Shown piece after piece: positions 55,822 through 64,000 of a stretch of DNA of 64,000 nt; within the stretch, counting starts at the first letter, position 1, and each line of letters opens with the position of its first letter. The notes under the pieces are model-generated. The model was not told where the DNA came from, made no database searches, and saw only the letters and a program-made list of their open reading frames with translations. The stretch is from Pseudodesulfovibrio sediminis (GTDB lineage Bacteria > Desulfobacterota > Desulfovibrionia > Desulfovibrionales > Desulfovibrionaceae). The stretch covers positions 2,981,001-3,045,000 of the forward strand of contig NZ_AP024485.1 of the NCBI RefSeq assembly GCF_020886695.1, given 5' to 3'. A program made the position numbers and the translations under genes.

Positions 55822-55982
55822 TGATCAACCTGCGACGATTCGAATTCTGGCCGGAGCTTGTGCTCGTGCTCGTAATGCTGATCGTCCTGGTACTTGATTT
55901 TACACTGTTTGAAGGTCTGTGGTCGTCCGGGGAAGACGGCGGACAGGTCGCCACCACCATACAGGGAACGTCGCTTTTTTAG
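55821..55982 (+). CDS. 53-aa single-pass membrane protein in Tad operon
   Basis: 'MINLRRFEFWPELVLVLVML' begins a basic N-terminus and one strong hydrophobic helix (about residues 12-30), then an acidic tail ending 'TTIQGTSLF'. The start overlaps the lipoprotein stop (ATGA, shared base 55821), so it is translationally coupled, and 17 bp later tadZ begins. Predicted topology is N-in with the tail in the periplasm. Not recognised; too short for routine gene callers. Confidence 0.75.
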   Translation: MINLRRFEFWPELVLVLVMLIVLVLDFTLFEGLWSSGEDGGQVATTIQGTSLF

Positions 55983-55999
55983 GGGATAAAGGGGGAACC

Positions 56000-57193
56000 A
56001 TGAATACTAGAATCATTCCGATCACGCTGGCACTCAGCGACAAGGAACAGAACAAGCGCATCGAACAGATGATCGCCGCGAACCACATGGTCCGCCTTGT
56101 GGACGATGACGCCAGTGAGATGGGCGTCCTCATCTACGAACCGGGCGATCAGGTCGATGACGATCTGCCGCATATCATTCATGCCCTGGAATCCGGTGCA
56201 GCCGAAGACGTGTACCTGGCCGGTAATGTGGCCAACCCCGAAGTGTTGATTCGGGCCATGCGCAGCGGCATCCGTGAATTCCTCCAGTATCCCATAGAAG
56301 AAAACGATTTTCGCGCCGCCCTGATGCGGACCGCAATGCGGGGCAGCCTGACCGAGGATCAGGGCGAGAAGGGCAAGATCTTCACTCTGGTCGGCGGCAA
56401 GTCCGGCCTCGGCACCACCACGCTGGCAGTGAATCTGGCCTGTTGCCTCAACGCACAGGCTCCCGGAAGGACCGTGCTGCTGGACATGCGCCGTCCCGCC
56501 GGTGAAGTGCCGTATTTCCTGGACCTCAAGTATGAATACACCTGGGGCAATCTGACCGAGGACATCACTCGTCTCGACTCCACCTATCTGACAAGCGTCA
56601 TGGCCCAGCATGAGTCCGGTCTGCACGTGCTGCCCGGTCCCAGCGGAACCGATCGGCCCGATGAACACTCCCTTTTGCTCATTCTCGAGCAGCTTCGCCG
56701 TCTTTATGACCATGTTATCGTGGATACCTCCTCTCCTCAGGGCGACAGCATCCCCAAGGAAGTGGAGCAGGCCAATGCCATCATCATGACGCTGCAGCTC
56801 TCCCTGCCGTGTCTGGCCCGGACATCCAAGCTGGTGGAAACCATCCGCAGCTATGACCCGGACGCGGAAAGACGGCTGCATCTCGTCGCCAATCGCGTGA
56901 CAAAGAATTCCACCATCGGCGTGTCCGAAGCCGCCGAGGTCCTGGAACGGAAGATCCAGTGGATCATCCCCGAAGATGGCGACGCCACGCTGGCAGCCAT
57001 CAATCAGGGAACACCGCTGGTGATTGCCTACCCCAAGTCTCCGGTCTCCAAGGCCATACACTCCATTGCCAAGTCTCTGGCCCCGAGGCCCAAGAAGACC
57101 CGCAAGGGTCTCTCCCTGCCGTTCGGTTCTCTTTTCAGGAAGAAGACCAAGTCGAGCGACAAGAACGATAACCTCGCCGGAGCAACCTTATGA
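56000..57193 (+). CDS. tadZ: Tad pilus localisation ATPase-like protein TadZ/CpaE
   Basis: 397 aa. Atypical receiver-like N-terminal domain (~1-120, lacking a clear phospho-acceptor), then a MinD/ParA-like domain: '[20 protein letters not shown]' is a divergent Walker A in which the usual second lysine is Thr, with '[18 protein letters not shown]' and '[14 protein letters not shown]' as later motifs. The C-terminus is Lys-rich. It places the pilus machine in the cell. ATG 56000 has GGGGGAA upstream; the stop overlaps tadA (ATGA). Confidence 0.9.
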   Translation: MNTRIIPITLALSDKEQNKRIEQMIAANHMVRLVDDDASEMGVLIYEPGDQVDDDLPHIIHALESGAAEDVYLAGNVANPEVLIRAMRSGIREFLQYPIEENDFRAALMRTAMRGSLTEDQGEKGKIFTLVGGKSGLGTTTLAVNLACCLNAQAPGRTVLLDMRRPAGEVPYFLDLKYEYTWGNLTEDITRLDSTYLTSVMAQHESGLHVLPGPSGTDRPDEHSLLLILEQLRRLYDHVIVDTSSPQGDSIPKEVEQANAIIMTLQLSLPCLARTSKLVETIRSYDPDAERRLHLVANRVTKNSTIGVSEAAEVLERKIQWIIPEDGDATLAAINQGTPLVIAYPKSPVSKAIHSIAKSLAPRPKKTRKGLSLPFGSLFRKKTKSSDKNDNLAGATL

Positions 57194-58566
57194 ACCTCGC
57201 ACAACGACTGAATAGAAGCAGTGCCAAGCGCGGTCCTGTGACCGTGGACAAGGCGCAGGCCACCAAGGTCCAGGCGGAGAATCATTACTTCGAGATCAAG
57301 ACCAGCATTCATGATCGTCTGATCGACATGATTGACCTGTCATTGCTGGACAGCCTGAAGGAAGAGGACATGCGCAGGGAGATTTCCAAGGTGGCCGAAG
57401 GGCTGCTGTGGGAAGAATTCCAGAATGCTCCGCTCAACCTGGCTGAACGCAAGCGCATGCTCTCCGAGATTCAGGACGAAGTCATCGGGCTGGGACCTCT
57501 GGAACCATTCATTAAGGATCCCACAGTCAACGATATTCTGGTCAACGGCCACAAGCAGGTCTATGTGGAACGTTCCGGCAAGCTGGAACTGACAACGGCC
57601 CGTTTCAAGGACGATAATCATCTGCGTAAGATCATTGACCGGATCGTGTCGTTGGTCGGTCGTCGCATTGATGAATCTCAGCCTTTGTGTGACGCTCGTC
57701 TGCTGGACGGCTCCCGTGTCAACGCGGTTATTCCGCCGCTGGCCATTGACGGTCCGTCGCTCTCCATTCGTAAGTTTTCCAAGGACCCGCTGGAGGTCGC
57801 CGACCTCATCGGGTTCAACTCCCTGACACCGCAGATGGCCGAACTCATGGACGGCATCGTCAAGACGCAGCTCAACGTGCTCATCTCCGGCGGTACCGGT
57901 TCCGGTAAGACCACCTTGTTGAACTGCCTGTCCCGTAATGTCCCCGAAGACGAACGTATCGTCACCATCGAGGATGCCGCGGAGCTGCAGCTCAAGCAGG
58001 AGCATGTGGTCCGACTGGAAACCCGGCCTGCCAATATCGAAGGCAAGGGCGAGATCGCCATGCGCGACCTGGTCAAGAACTGTTTGCGTATGCGTCCCGA
58101 CCGTATCATCGTTGGTGAGGTCCGTTCCTCCGAGGCCCTGGACATGCTCCAGGCCATGAACACCGGTCATGACGGCTCCCTGACCACCATTCACGCCAAT
58201 ACCCCGCGCGATGCCCTGATGCGTCTCGAAACCATGATCTCCATGGCCGGGCTGAACCTCTCGCCCATCTCCATGAAGCGGTACATTTCCTCGGCCATCG
58301 ACGTCATCATCCAGGCCACCCGTCTGGTGGACGGTTCCAGAAAGGTCATCTCCATTCAGGAAGTGACCGGCATGGAAGGCGAGATGATTACCATGCAGGA
58401 GATATTCGCATTCGAGCAGACCGGCGTCAGCAAGGAAGGCAAGGTGGAAGGGTACTTCACGGCTCGCGGCATCCGTCCCAAGTTTGCCGAAAAGCTGGAA
58501 CGCATGGGGCATACCTTCCCCACAGAGATGTTTCATGCTGCTCCCCGTGGCATGGGGAAGGAGTAA
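57190..58566 (+). CDS. tadA: Tad pilus assembly ATPase TadA/CpaF
   Basis: 458-aa secretion ATPase. An N-terminal helical domain is followed by '[20 protein letters not shown]', Walker A '[17 protein letters not shown]' (K240), the Asp box '[11 protein letters not shown]', Walker B '[18 protein letters not shown]' and the His box '[18 protein letters not shown]'. Powers extension (and retraction in this family) of the Flp pilus. Overlaps tadZ by 4 bp. Confidence 0.96.
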   Translation: MNLAQRLNRSSAKRGPVTVDKAQATKVQAENHYFEIKTSIHDRLIDMIDLSLLDSLKEEDMRREISKVAEGLLWEEFQNAPLNLAERKRMLSEIQDEVIGLGPLEPFIKDPTVNDILVNGHKQVYVERSGKLELTTARFKDDNHLRKIIDRIVSLVGRRIDESQPLCDARLLDGSRVNAVIPPLAIDGPSLSIRKFSKDPLEVADLIGFNSLTPQMAELMDGIVKTQLNVLISGGTGSGKTTLLNCLSRNVPEDERIVTIEDAAELQLKQEHVVRLETRPANIEGKGEIAMRDLVKNCLRMRPDRIIVGEVRSSEALDMLQAMNTGHDGSLTTIHANTPRDALMRLETMISMAGLNLSPISMKRYISSAIDVIIQATRLVDGSRKVISIQEVTGMEGEMITMQEIFAFEQTGVSKEGKVEGYFTARGIRPKFAEKLERMGHTFPTEMFHAAPRGMGKE

Positions 58567-58569
58567 GTC

Positions 58570-59541
58570 ATGAACCTGACCATCATCATCTCCGTCATCG
58601 CCGTGTTCATCGTTTTCCTGCTTGTCATGGGTATCGGATCGCTGATGCAGTCCGGCTCGGACAAGGCAGACCAGCGCGTCAAGAGCAGATTGCAGGCTCT
58701 GGCCATGTCGGACGTTGACGCCGAGACCATTGATCTCGTTCTGCGCGAGAACGCCATGAGCGAAGTCCCCTGGTTCAACCGGATGCTTGAAAACATGCAA
58801 TGGGCAGCCAAGTTGGAAAGACTCATCCAGCATGCAGATGCCAAGGGATCAGCGGGCGTGTACTTGCTCGTCTGCGCCACGCTGGCCGTCATCGGTTTCT
58901 ACGTGGGCTCCTTCTCCGGTCGTCTGTGGGTCAGCATGGCCGCGTTCATTCTGCTCGGCGGCATCCCCATCTGGCGTCTCAACAGCATGAAGCGGAAGCG
59001 GATGGATCGTTTCCAGCAACAACTGCCCGAAGCCCTGGATCTCATGGCTCGTGCGCTCAAGGCCGGCCACACCTTTGGCGGCGGCATGCGCATGGTGGCA
59101 GATGAATTCGACACTCCCATCGGCCCCGAGTTCGGCAAGACCCTTGATGAAATCAACTACGGCATGGACGTGGACAAGGCTCTGGCAAACCTGCAGGAGC
59201 GCGTGGAATGTGCCGACCTCAAGTTTTTTACCGTGTCAGTGAACATTCAGCGTGAGACCGGCGGTAACCTGGCCGAGATCATCGCCAAGATTTCCGAGCT
59301 GGTGCGCGAACGGTTCGCCCTGTTCGGCAAGATCCGTGTCCTCTCTGCCGAGGGCCGTGTCTCCGCCTACATTCTCGTGGCCCTGCCGTTCGTGCTCGCC
59401 AGTATTCTGTACTTGGTCAACAAGGACTACATCAGCCTGTTGTGGACCCGTGAACTGGGGCAGAACATGATGTGGGGCGCGGGAATCTCCATCGTCTTCG
59501 GTATCATCGTCATCCGTAAGATCATCACCATCAAGGTCTAG
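58570..59541 (+). CDS. tadB: Tad inner-membrane platform protein TadB
   Basis: 323 aa with a GspF/T2SSF domain. An N-terminal helix 'IIISVIAVFIVFLLVMGIGS', central pair of helices, 'FQQQLPEALDLMARALKAGH' and 'ETGGNLAEIIAKISELVRER' (F-domain signature), and a C-terminal pair of helices. Forms the platform with TadC. Starts 3 bp after tadA. Confidence 0.93.
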   Translation: MNLTIIISVIAVFIVFLLVMGIGSLMQSGSDKADQRVKSRLQALAMSDVDAETIDLVLRENAMSEVPWFNRMLENMQWAAKLERLIQHADAKGSAGVYLLVCATLAVIGFYVGSFSGRLWVSMAAFILLGGIPIWRLNSMKRKRMDRFQQQLPEALDLMARALKAGHTFGGGMRMVADEFDTPIGPEFGKTLDEINYGMDVDKALANLQERVECADLKFFTVSVNIQRETGGNLAEIIAKISELVRERFALFGKIRVLSAEGRVSAYILVALPFVLASILYLVNKDYISLLWTRELGQNMMWGAGISIVFGIIVIRKIITIKV

Positions 59542-59551
59542 GAGTACAGTC

Positions 59552-60508
59552 ATGAACGAAGCACAAATGATCCCCCTGATCGCGGCTGGTATCGGCTTTA
59601 TCTCCGTACTCCTGGCTGGTTACGGTCTCATCGGATATTTCGGTGGCGCAAGCGAATCCGCCCGCCTCAAGGAACGGGTCTCCGGCACCACGGTCAAGCG
59701 GTCCGCCGCGCTGACGGCCCCGGTGACCACAGCCCTCAAGAGCTCCGTGGATATCTTCAGCCGTATCGGCTCCAAGATCGGCCCTACCGAATCAGAAGAA
59801 ATTGACAAGAACCGTATGCGTCTGGTCCAGGCCGGGCTGCGCAAGCCGGATTCCCTGAAGATTTTTCAGGGCGTCAAGGGGGGCCTGGCCCTGTTGCTGG
59901 GCGGTGGGTTCCTGCTTCTGCGGTACCTCTTTTTCCCGGACATGGGCATGGCTGCCATCGGTTTCGGTACGGTGCTCCTGGCAACTCTCGGCGTCTACGG
60001 CCCGGAATACTGGCTGTCCAAGAAGATCAACCAGCGCAAGCTCGCGCTGAGTGATGAGCTGCCTGACGCCCTCGACCTCCTCGTGGTCTGTGTGGAATCG
60101 GGGATGGGGCTTGATCAGGCCGTGGATCGCGTCTGTCACGAGATGCGTACTTCAGGCCCGGTCATCAGTTCCGAGTTCAAGCTGCTGACATTGGAACTCC
60201 GGGCAGGCAAGGCTCGCGGGCAGGCCCTGAGATCGCTGGCAGAGCGTGCGGGACTCGACGACCTGAACAGCCTCACTTCACTTCTCATCCAGGCCGACGC
60301 TTTCGGTATCAGCGTCGGACGAACCCTGCGGATTTACTCGGACGCCATGCGCACCAAGCGCTCGCAACGGGCCGAGGAAAAGGCCGCCAAGATGCCGGTG
60401 CTGCTGCTCCTTCCTCTTGTGATGTTCATTCTGCCGTCATTGTTCGTGGCCATCCTCGGACCGGCGATCATCATGTCCATGGACATGTTCACCCACATGA
60501 ACAAGTAA
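59552..60508 (+). CDS. tadC: Tad inner-membrane platform protein TadC
   Basis: 318 aa, also a GspF-domain protein: 'LSDELPDALDLLVVCVESGM' and 'DAFGISVGRTLRIYSDAMRT' match the TadC version, with four hydrophobic segments and a final helix 'LLLPLVMFILPSLFVAILGP'. 10 bp after tadB, AGGAG upstream. Confidence 0.93.
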   Translation: MNEAQMIPLIAAGIGFISVLLAGYGLIGYFGGASESARLKERVSGTTVKRSAALTAPVTTALKSSVDIFSRIGSKIGPTESEEIDKNRMRLVQAGLRKPDSLKIFQGVKGGLALLLGGGFLLLRYLFFPDMGMAAIGFGTVLLATLGVYGPEYWLSKKINQRKLALSDELPDALDLLVVCVESGMGLDQAVDRVCHEMRTSGPVISSEFKLLTLELRAGKARGQALRSLAERAGLDDLNSLTSLLIQADAFGISVGRTLRIYSDAMRTKRSQRAEEKAAKMPVLLLLPLVMFILPSLFVAILGPAIIMSMDMFTHMNK

Positions 60509-60531
60509 AGTTTCAGTCAAGGAGAAAGAAA

Positions 60532-61878
60532 ATGTATACGCGTATCACCACCACCATGATTCTGATCGTCGGACTCGCAATGATCGGATGTGTGCCCAAG
60601 TCCAATGATATGACCTTTAATGAACTGGCGTATGGCAACGGAAGCACCATAGATTTCACCAGTGCCCAGCATGAGCAGGTCGGCGACGGCTACATGCGTC
60701 GCGGTCAGCCAGAAATGGCCATCATGCACTACAACAAGGCCATCGAGAAGGACGAAAAGAATCTGGACGTCCGCGTCAAGCGGGGCAACCTGCTTATTTC
60801 CCAGCATCTGGATGAACAGGCCCTGGCTGAATTCAACAAGGTCCTGCAGATCAATCCCGATCACGCCATTGCCAATGAATCCATCGGCGGTGTCTACTTC
60901 CGTGCCGGTCTCTTTGATGAAGCCGAGATCTACCTGACCAAGGCCGTGAAGCTCAATCCCATGTTGTGGAAGGCCCACAATTACCTCGGCATTCTCTTTG
61001 ATCGTCAGGGTAAGTATGCGCTGGCATCAGAGCATTTCTCCACCGCGCTGGAGTTGCATCAGGGTAATGGTACGGACGAGATCAACAACAATCTGGGCGT
61101 GGTCCACCTTGCCCAGAAGCAGTACGCGCAGGCAGTGGAATGTTTCCGCCGCGCCCTGAAGGCCGGTGGCGTTTCCGCCCGCACGTACAACAATCTGGGG
61201 CTGGCCCTGGCTCGCATGGGGCGTCTTGATGAAGCGCTTGAGTCCTTCAAGTATGCCGGTGGCGAAGCCAAGGCCAACAACAATCTGGGCTATGTGCTCC
61301 TGTCGGACAATCAGCCTGCCAAGGCCGTGCCGTATTTCGAGAAGGCGCTTGAGCTTTCTCCCAGTTACTATGTCAAGGCTGCTGACAACCTGAAGCGCGC
61401 CCGCTTGGCCGCTCGGTTTCAGGCAAACTCTGACCAAGAATTGAGTGGTTCCACCCCGAACCCTCTGCTTCGTAAGTCTTTCCCCGACACGAAGCAGATC
61501 CCCGGCGAGCCTGCGGCATCTCCCGCGTCCGCAGGTTCGCCTTCCCCTTCCGCCACAGTGCAGAATGTCGCGCTGGTGGTGCCGGGTGCCGGGGTTCCCA
61601 ATATATCCGAAAAGTCCTACGGGCTGCATGTCAGCTCCCTGCGTGACCACAAAGATGCCTTTGATTACTGCGCCGTCTTGCGGAAGCAGGGCTTTGACAC
61701 CTGGATCAATCAGGTGGATCTGGGCACAAAGGGCATCTGGTACCGCGTGTTGGTAGGCAAGTTCTCTACAATCAAGGAAGCGAAGGCTGAACGTCCTGAC
61801 GTGCTCGACATCCTGAATCTTGGCCAGGCCCCTGTGTTTGAACGTGTGAACCCCAAGGTTGAGGGGACCTATATGTAA
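60532..61878 (+). CDS. tadD: TadD-like TPR lipoprotein with C-terminal SPOR domain
   Basis: 448 aa, nearly twice the usual TadD. Lipobox 'ILIVGLAMIGC', then about seven TPR repeats ('GDGYMRRGQPEMAIMHYNKA', 'ESIGGVYFRAGLFDEAEIYL', 'NNLGLALARMGRLDEALESF'), a Pro/Ala/Ser linker (~300-355), and a terminal SPOR-like domain ('YGLHVSSLRDHKDAFDYCAV', 'GIWYRVLVGKFSTIKEA'). TadD supports secretin assembly; SPOR domains bind denuded peptidoglycan, so this version may tie the pilus to the septum or cell-wall sites. AAGGAG upstream. Last gene of the operon. Confidence 0.88.
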   Translation: MYTRITTTMILIVGLAMIGCVPKSNDMTFNELAYGNGSTIDFTSAQHEQVGDGYMRRGQPEMAIMHYNKAIEKDEKNLDVRVKRGNLLISQHLDEQALAEFNKVLQINPDHAIANESIGGVYFRAGLFDEAEIYLTKAVKLNPMLWKAHNYLGILFDRQGKYALASEHFSTALELHQGNGTDEINNNLGVVHLAQKQYAQAVECFRRALKAGGVSARTYNNLGLALARMGRLDEALESFKYAGGEAKANNNLGYVLLSDNQPAKAVPYFEKALELSPSYYVKAADNLKRARLAARFQANSDQELSGSTPNPLLRKSFPDTKQIPGEPAASPASAGSPSPSATVQNVALVVPGAGVPNISEKSYGLHVSSLRDHKDAFDYCAVLRKQGFDTWINQVDLGTKGIWYRVLVGKFSTIKEAKAERPDVLDILNLGQAPVFERVNPKVEGTYM

Positions 61879-61923
61879 GGTAGATCCGTTGTGAGAACAG
61901 AGAAGAACAGAAAGATGAAGCGT

Positions 61924-61972
61924 ACCCCGGGCGGGCGGATGATACCCGTTCGTTCCGGGGTGTTTCTTTTGG
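61924..61972 (+). terminator. tad operon terminator
   Basis: ACCCCGG (61924-61930) pairs with CCGGGGT (61955-61961) enclosing a second CGGG/CCCG stem, followed by the T-rich GTTTCTTTT. Confidence 0.75.
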
Positions 61973-62064
61973 ACCGCGATCTTCCCTTTTCCGGCAGATT
62001 TCAATATGTTCCATCTAGGAAAAGAACATTATCCGGGGATACTTCCCCACTTGGGAGGGCCTAC

Positions 62065-64000
62065 TTGGGAGACAACGCACGTCGCTTTCGCGTTCTGGCC
62101 GTGGACCATGACGAGGACATGCTTACCCTGTACAGGGATATTCTCTGTTTTGAGAGCGAGGAACCCTCTGTGCTCAAGGCGCTCTTTGACGAGGACATCC
62201 GGCTCCCGTCCAGAGAAGAGATCAACGAAGACGCAGGACGACCTGTGTTCGAGGTCGTGCCTGCCACCAGCAGGAGTCAGGGCGCCAAGGTCATGCGTCA
62301 GGCCATTGAGCTGGATCAGCCCTTTACCATAGCGCTTATCGACCTGGATCTATCCGATAAAGAAAATGCAGAGGCCGGGCTGGAACTGGCTGCGGATATT
62401 CGGTCTCTGGACCCGCATATCGAGATCGTGCTCGTGTCCGGACAGCATGACATCCCGCTCAAGACAATCAACAAGCGCGTCCCGCCGCCCGAGAAACTGC
62501 TGTTCATACAAAAGCCGTTTCGTTCTCCCGAATTGAAGCAGCTCGCCACATCCCTGTGCTCAAAATGGAATGCGGAAAACCGACTGCGCGATCTGAACGA
62601 GACCTTGACCTCCAAAGTCGCGGCCCGTACCTCCGACCTCAATGCGGCCAACCGGCGGCTCCGTCTGGATATTTCCAAACGCGCTGCCGTGCTTCGGGAG
62701 CTTCAGGCCAGTGAACAGCGGTATCGTCTGTTGTTCGAGAAGGATATTACCGGCAACTTTGCCGCGGATCGGGGCGGACTCATTCTGGATTGCAATCAGG
62801 CCTTTGCCAAGCTGTTCAATTTCTCCTCTCCACAGGAAGCCCTTGGCGAAAATATTTTCATCTTGTGGGACACCATGGGTGCCGATGAATCCCTGCGTGA
62901 TCTGGTGTCGGGTTCCGGTCGTCTCTCCAACTGTGAAGTGGTCTTCAAGAAGGGGGCCATCAGAAGACATCTGCTCCTGAGTTGTGATTCCGTGATCAAC
63001 TCGGCAGGGGAAGTGGACGAGTTGCGCTGTTACCTCTTTGATATTTCCGAGCCGAAGCGGCTTGAGGATCAGCTCCGGCAATCCCAGAAGATGGAGGCGC
63101 TTGGTACACTGGCAGGAGGCATCGCGCATGATTTCAACAACATCCTTGGGGTCATTCTGGGGTATTCCGAGATTATTGAGGCCAGCGCCGAGCCTGATTC
63201 CGGGTTGGACAGGCGCATCAAGGAAGTTGCGCGTGCAGGCAGACGCGCCCGGGACCTCGTGACCCAGATTCTGAATTTCTCCCGTCAGGGACCTCAGGAG
63301 CGGCACGCCATGACGCTTACTCCGCTCATCAAGGAGGCCCTCAAGCTTCTGCGGTCGTCCGTGCCTTCCAATGTGGAGATCATCTCTCGTATGGAGACCG
63401 ATTTTGATCATGTCATGGCCGACCCCACCCAGATGCACCAGATCATGCTCAATCTCTGCGGCAATGCTTCTCAGGCCATGCAGGAGACCGGTGGCACATT
63501 GACCGTGACCCTGGCCGACGTGCAGAATGCCGATCCGGTCACGCCCCCCAGTGATCTGGGCAAGCCCGAGCGGTTTGTGCGGCTGACGGTGTCGGATACC
63601 GGTCCCGGTATTGATCCTGATGTGGTGGGACGTATTTTCGATCCGTTTTTCACCACCAAGAAGCAGGGCGAAGGCACGGGTATGGGCCTGGCCATGGTGC
63701 ATGGCATCGTAAAACGCCATGATGGCTATCTCGAATTGGAGAACGTTCCGGGCGAGGGTGCCGCTTTTCATGTCTTCCTGCCCAAGAGCTCCGAGATTGA
63801 ACGGACGGAAACCGACATCCCCGCAGATCTGGTCTTTCGTGAAGGACGGATTCTGTTCGTGGATGACGAGAAGCCGCTCACGGATATCGGGCGCGAGATG
63901 CTCGAATCCTGCGGGTTCGATGTGGTCACTCGCACCTCATCCATCGAGGCGCTGGAAGCCTTCAAGTTCAAACCCAATGATTTCGACCTGATCATCACCG
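62065..64000 (+). CDS. hybrid histidine kinase (REC-PAS-HisKA-HATPase-REC), cut by window edge
   Basis: 645 codons visible, continuing past the right edge. A receiver domain comes first ('FRVLAVDHDEDMLTLYRDIL', 'FTIALIDLDLSDKENAEAG' with the likely phospho-acceptor, 'LFIQKPFRSPE'), then a coiled coil, PAS (~210-330), HisKA 'LAGGIAHDFNNILGVILGYS', HATPase ('GNASQAMQETGG', 'VSDTGPGIDPD', 'GEGTGMGLAMVHGI') and the start of a second receiver ('GRILFVDDEKPLTDIGREML'). TTG 62065 is the likely start: GGGAGGG lies 5 nt upstream. The in-frame ATG at 61939 lies inside the tad terminator and is rejected. A possible partner of the Tad sigma-54 regulator. Confidence 0.88.
   Translation, partial: MGDNARRFRVLAVDHDEDMLTLYRDILCFESEEPSVLKALFDEDIRLPSREEINEDAGRPVFEVVPATSRSQGAKVMRQAIELDQPFTIALIDLDLSDKENAEAGLELAADIRSLDPHIEIVLVSGQHDIPLKTINKRVPPPEKLLFIQKPFRSPELKQLATSLCSKWNAENRLRDLNETLTSKVAARTSDLNAANRRLRLDISKRAAVLRELQASEQRYRLLFEKDITGNFAADRGGLILDCNQAFAKLFNFSSPQEALGENIFILWDTMGADESLRDLVSGSGRLSNCEVVFKKGAIRRHLLLSCDSVINSAGEVDELRCYLFDISEPKRLEDQLRQSQKMEALGTLAGGIAHDFNNILGVILGYSEIIEASAEPDSGLDRRIKEVARAGRRARDLVTQILNFSRQGPQERHAMTLTPLIKEALKLLRSSVPSNVEIISRMETDFDHVMADPTQMHQIMLNLCGNASQAMQETGGTLTVTLADVQNADPVTPPSDLGKPERFVRLTVSDTGPGIDPDVVGRIFDPFFTTKKQGEGTGMGLAMVHGIVKRHDGYLELENVPGEGAAFHVFLPKSSEIERTETDIPADLVFREGRILFVDDEKPLTDIGREMLESCGFDVVTRTSSIEALEAFKFKPNDFDLIIT

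Noticed and set aside
61939..62064. ATG 61939 as the start of the final hybrid kinase
   Set aside because: It lies in the tad terminator hairpin, lacks a ribosome site, and the added 42 residues have no receiver-domain similarity; TTG 62065 has GGGAGGG at 5-nt spacing.

Overview
The window (about 57% GC by eye, coding on both strands, no rRNA, tRNA, CRISPR array or insertion sequence seen) looks like the chromosome of a Desulfovibrio-type sulfate reducer (Desulfobacterota). This is inferred from the mix of gene families: TRAP and BMP transporters, many PAS-type hybrid kinases, type III glutamine synthetase, a Tad pilus locus and several sigma-54 promoters. I cannot confirm the taxon.

Region 1 (1-17 kb) is a catabolic island. 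A YgeV-like sigma-54 activator (9507-11270) sits between two operons that run leftward. The first has a TRAP transporter (dctQMP), two fold-type II PLP enzymes, a YgeY-type M20 hydrolase and a D-aminoacylase. The second has a polyamine-type ABC importer and a dihydropyrimidinase/hydantoinase. Each operon begins with a good -24/-12 promoter, and each has a pair of TATCA-N3-TGATA palindromes upstream whose centres are exactly 102 bp apart. This is the strongest candidate here for an undescribed pathway: import and breakdown of an acylated or carbamoylated (hydantoin-, purine- or amino-acid-derived) compound.

Region 2 (17-31 kb) holds two signalling kinases, a BMP/Nup-type nucleoside-like ABC importer, greA, an RluA-family pseudouridine synthase split from its usual N-terminal partner domain, and glnN. 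Region 3 (31-47 kb) has a UshA-like nucleotidase, a four-PAS hybrid kinase, a Gfo/Idh/MocA oxidoreductase, ppnP, a solute-binding protein, and a galT-galK-galM operon that continues into a sugar ABC importer. A 35-codon reading frame overlaps the galT start.

Region 4 (47-62 kb) is a complete Tad/Flp pilus locus. A leftward minor-pilin operon (TadE, TadG-like VWA protein, TadE) and a rightward flp-cpaA-cpaB-cpaC-lipoprotein-small membrane protein-tadZ-tadA-tadB-tadC-tadD operon flank a sigma-54 response regulator. Both operons carry -24/-12 promoters, and TTTGTGG repeats upstream are candidate activator sites. The right edge cuts a hybrid histidine kinase. Several real short genes were found by direct reading: flp (59 aa), a 53-aa Tad-operon membrane protein, a 41-aa Cys/Lys-rich protein, and weaker 35- and 46-aa candidates.
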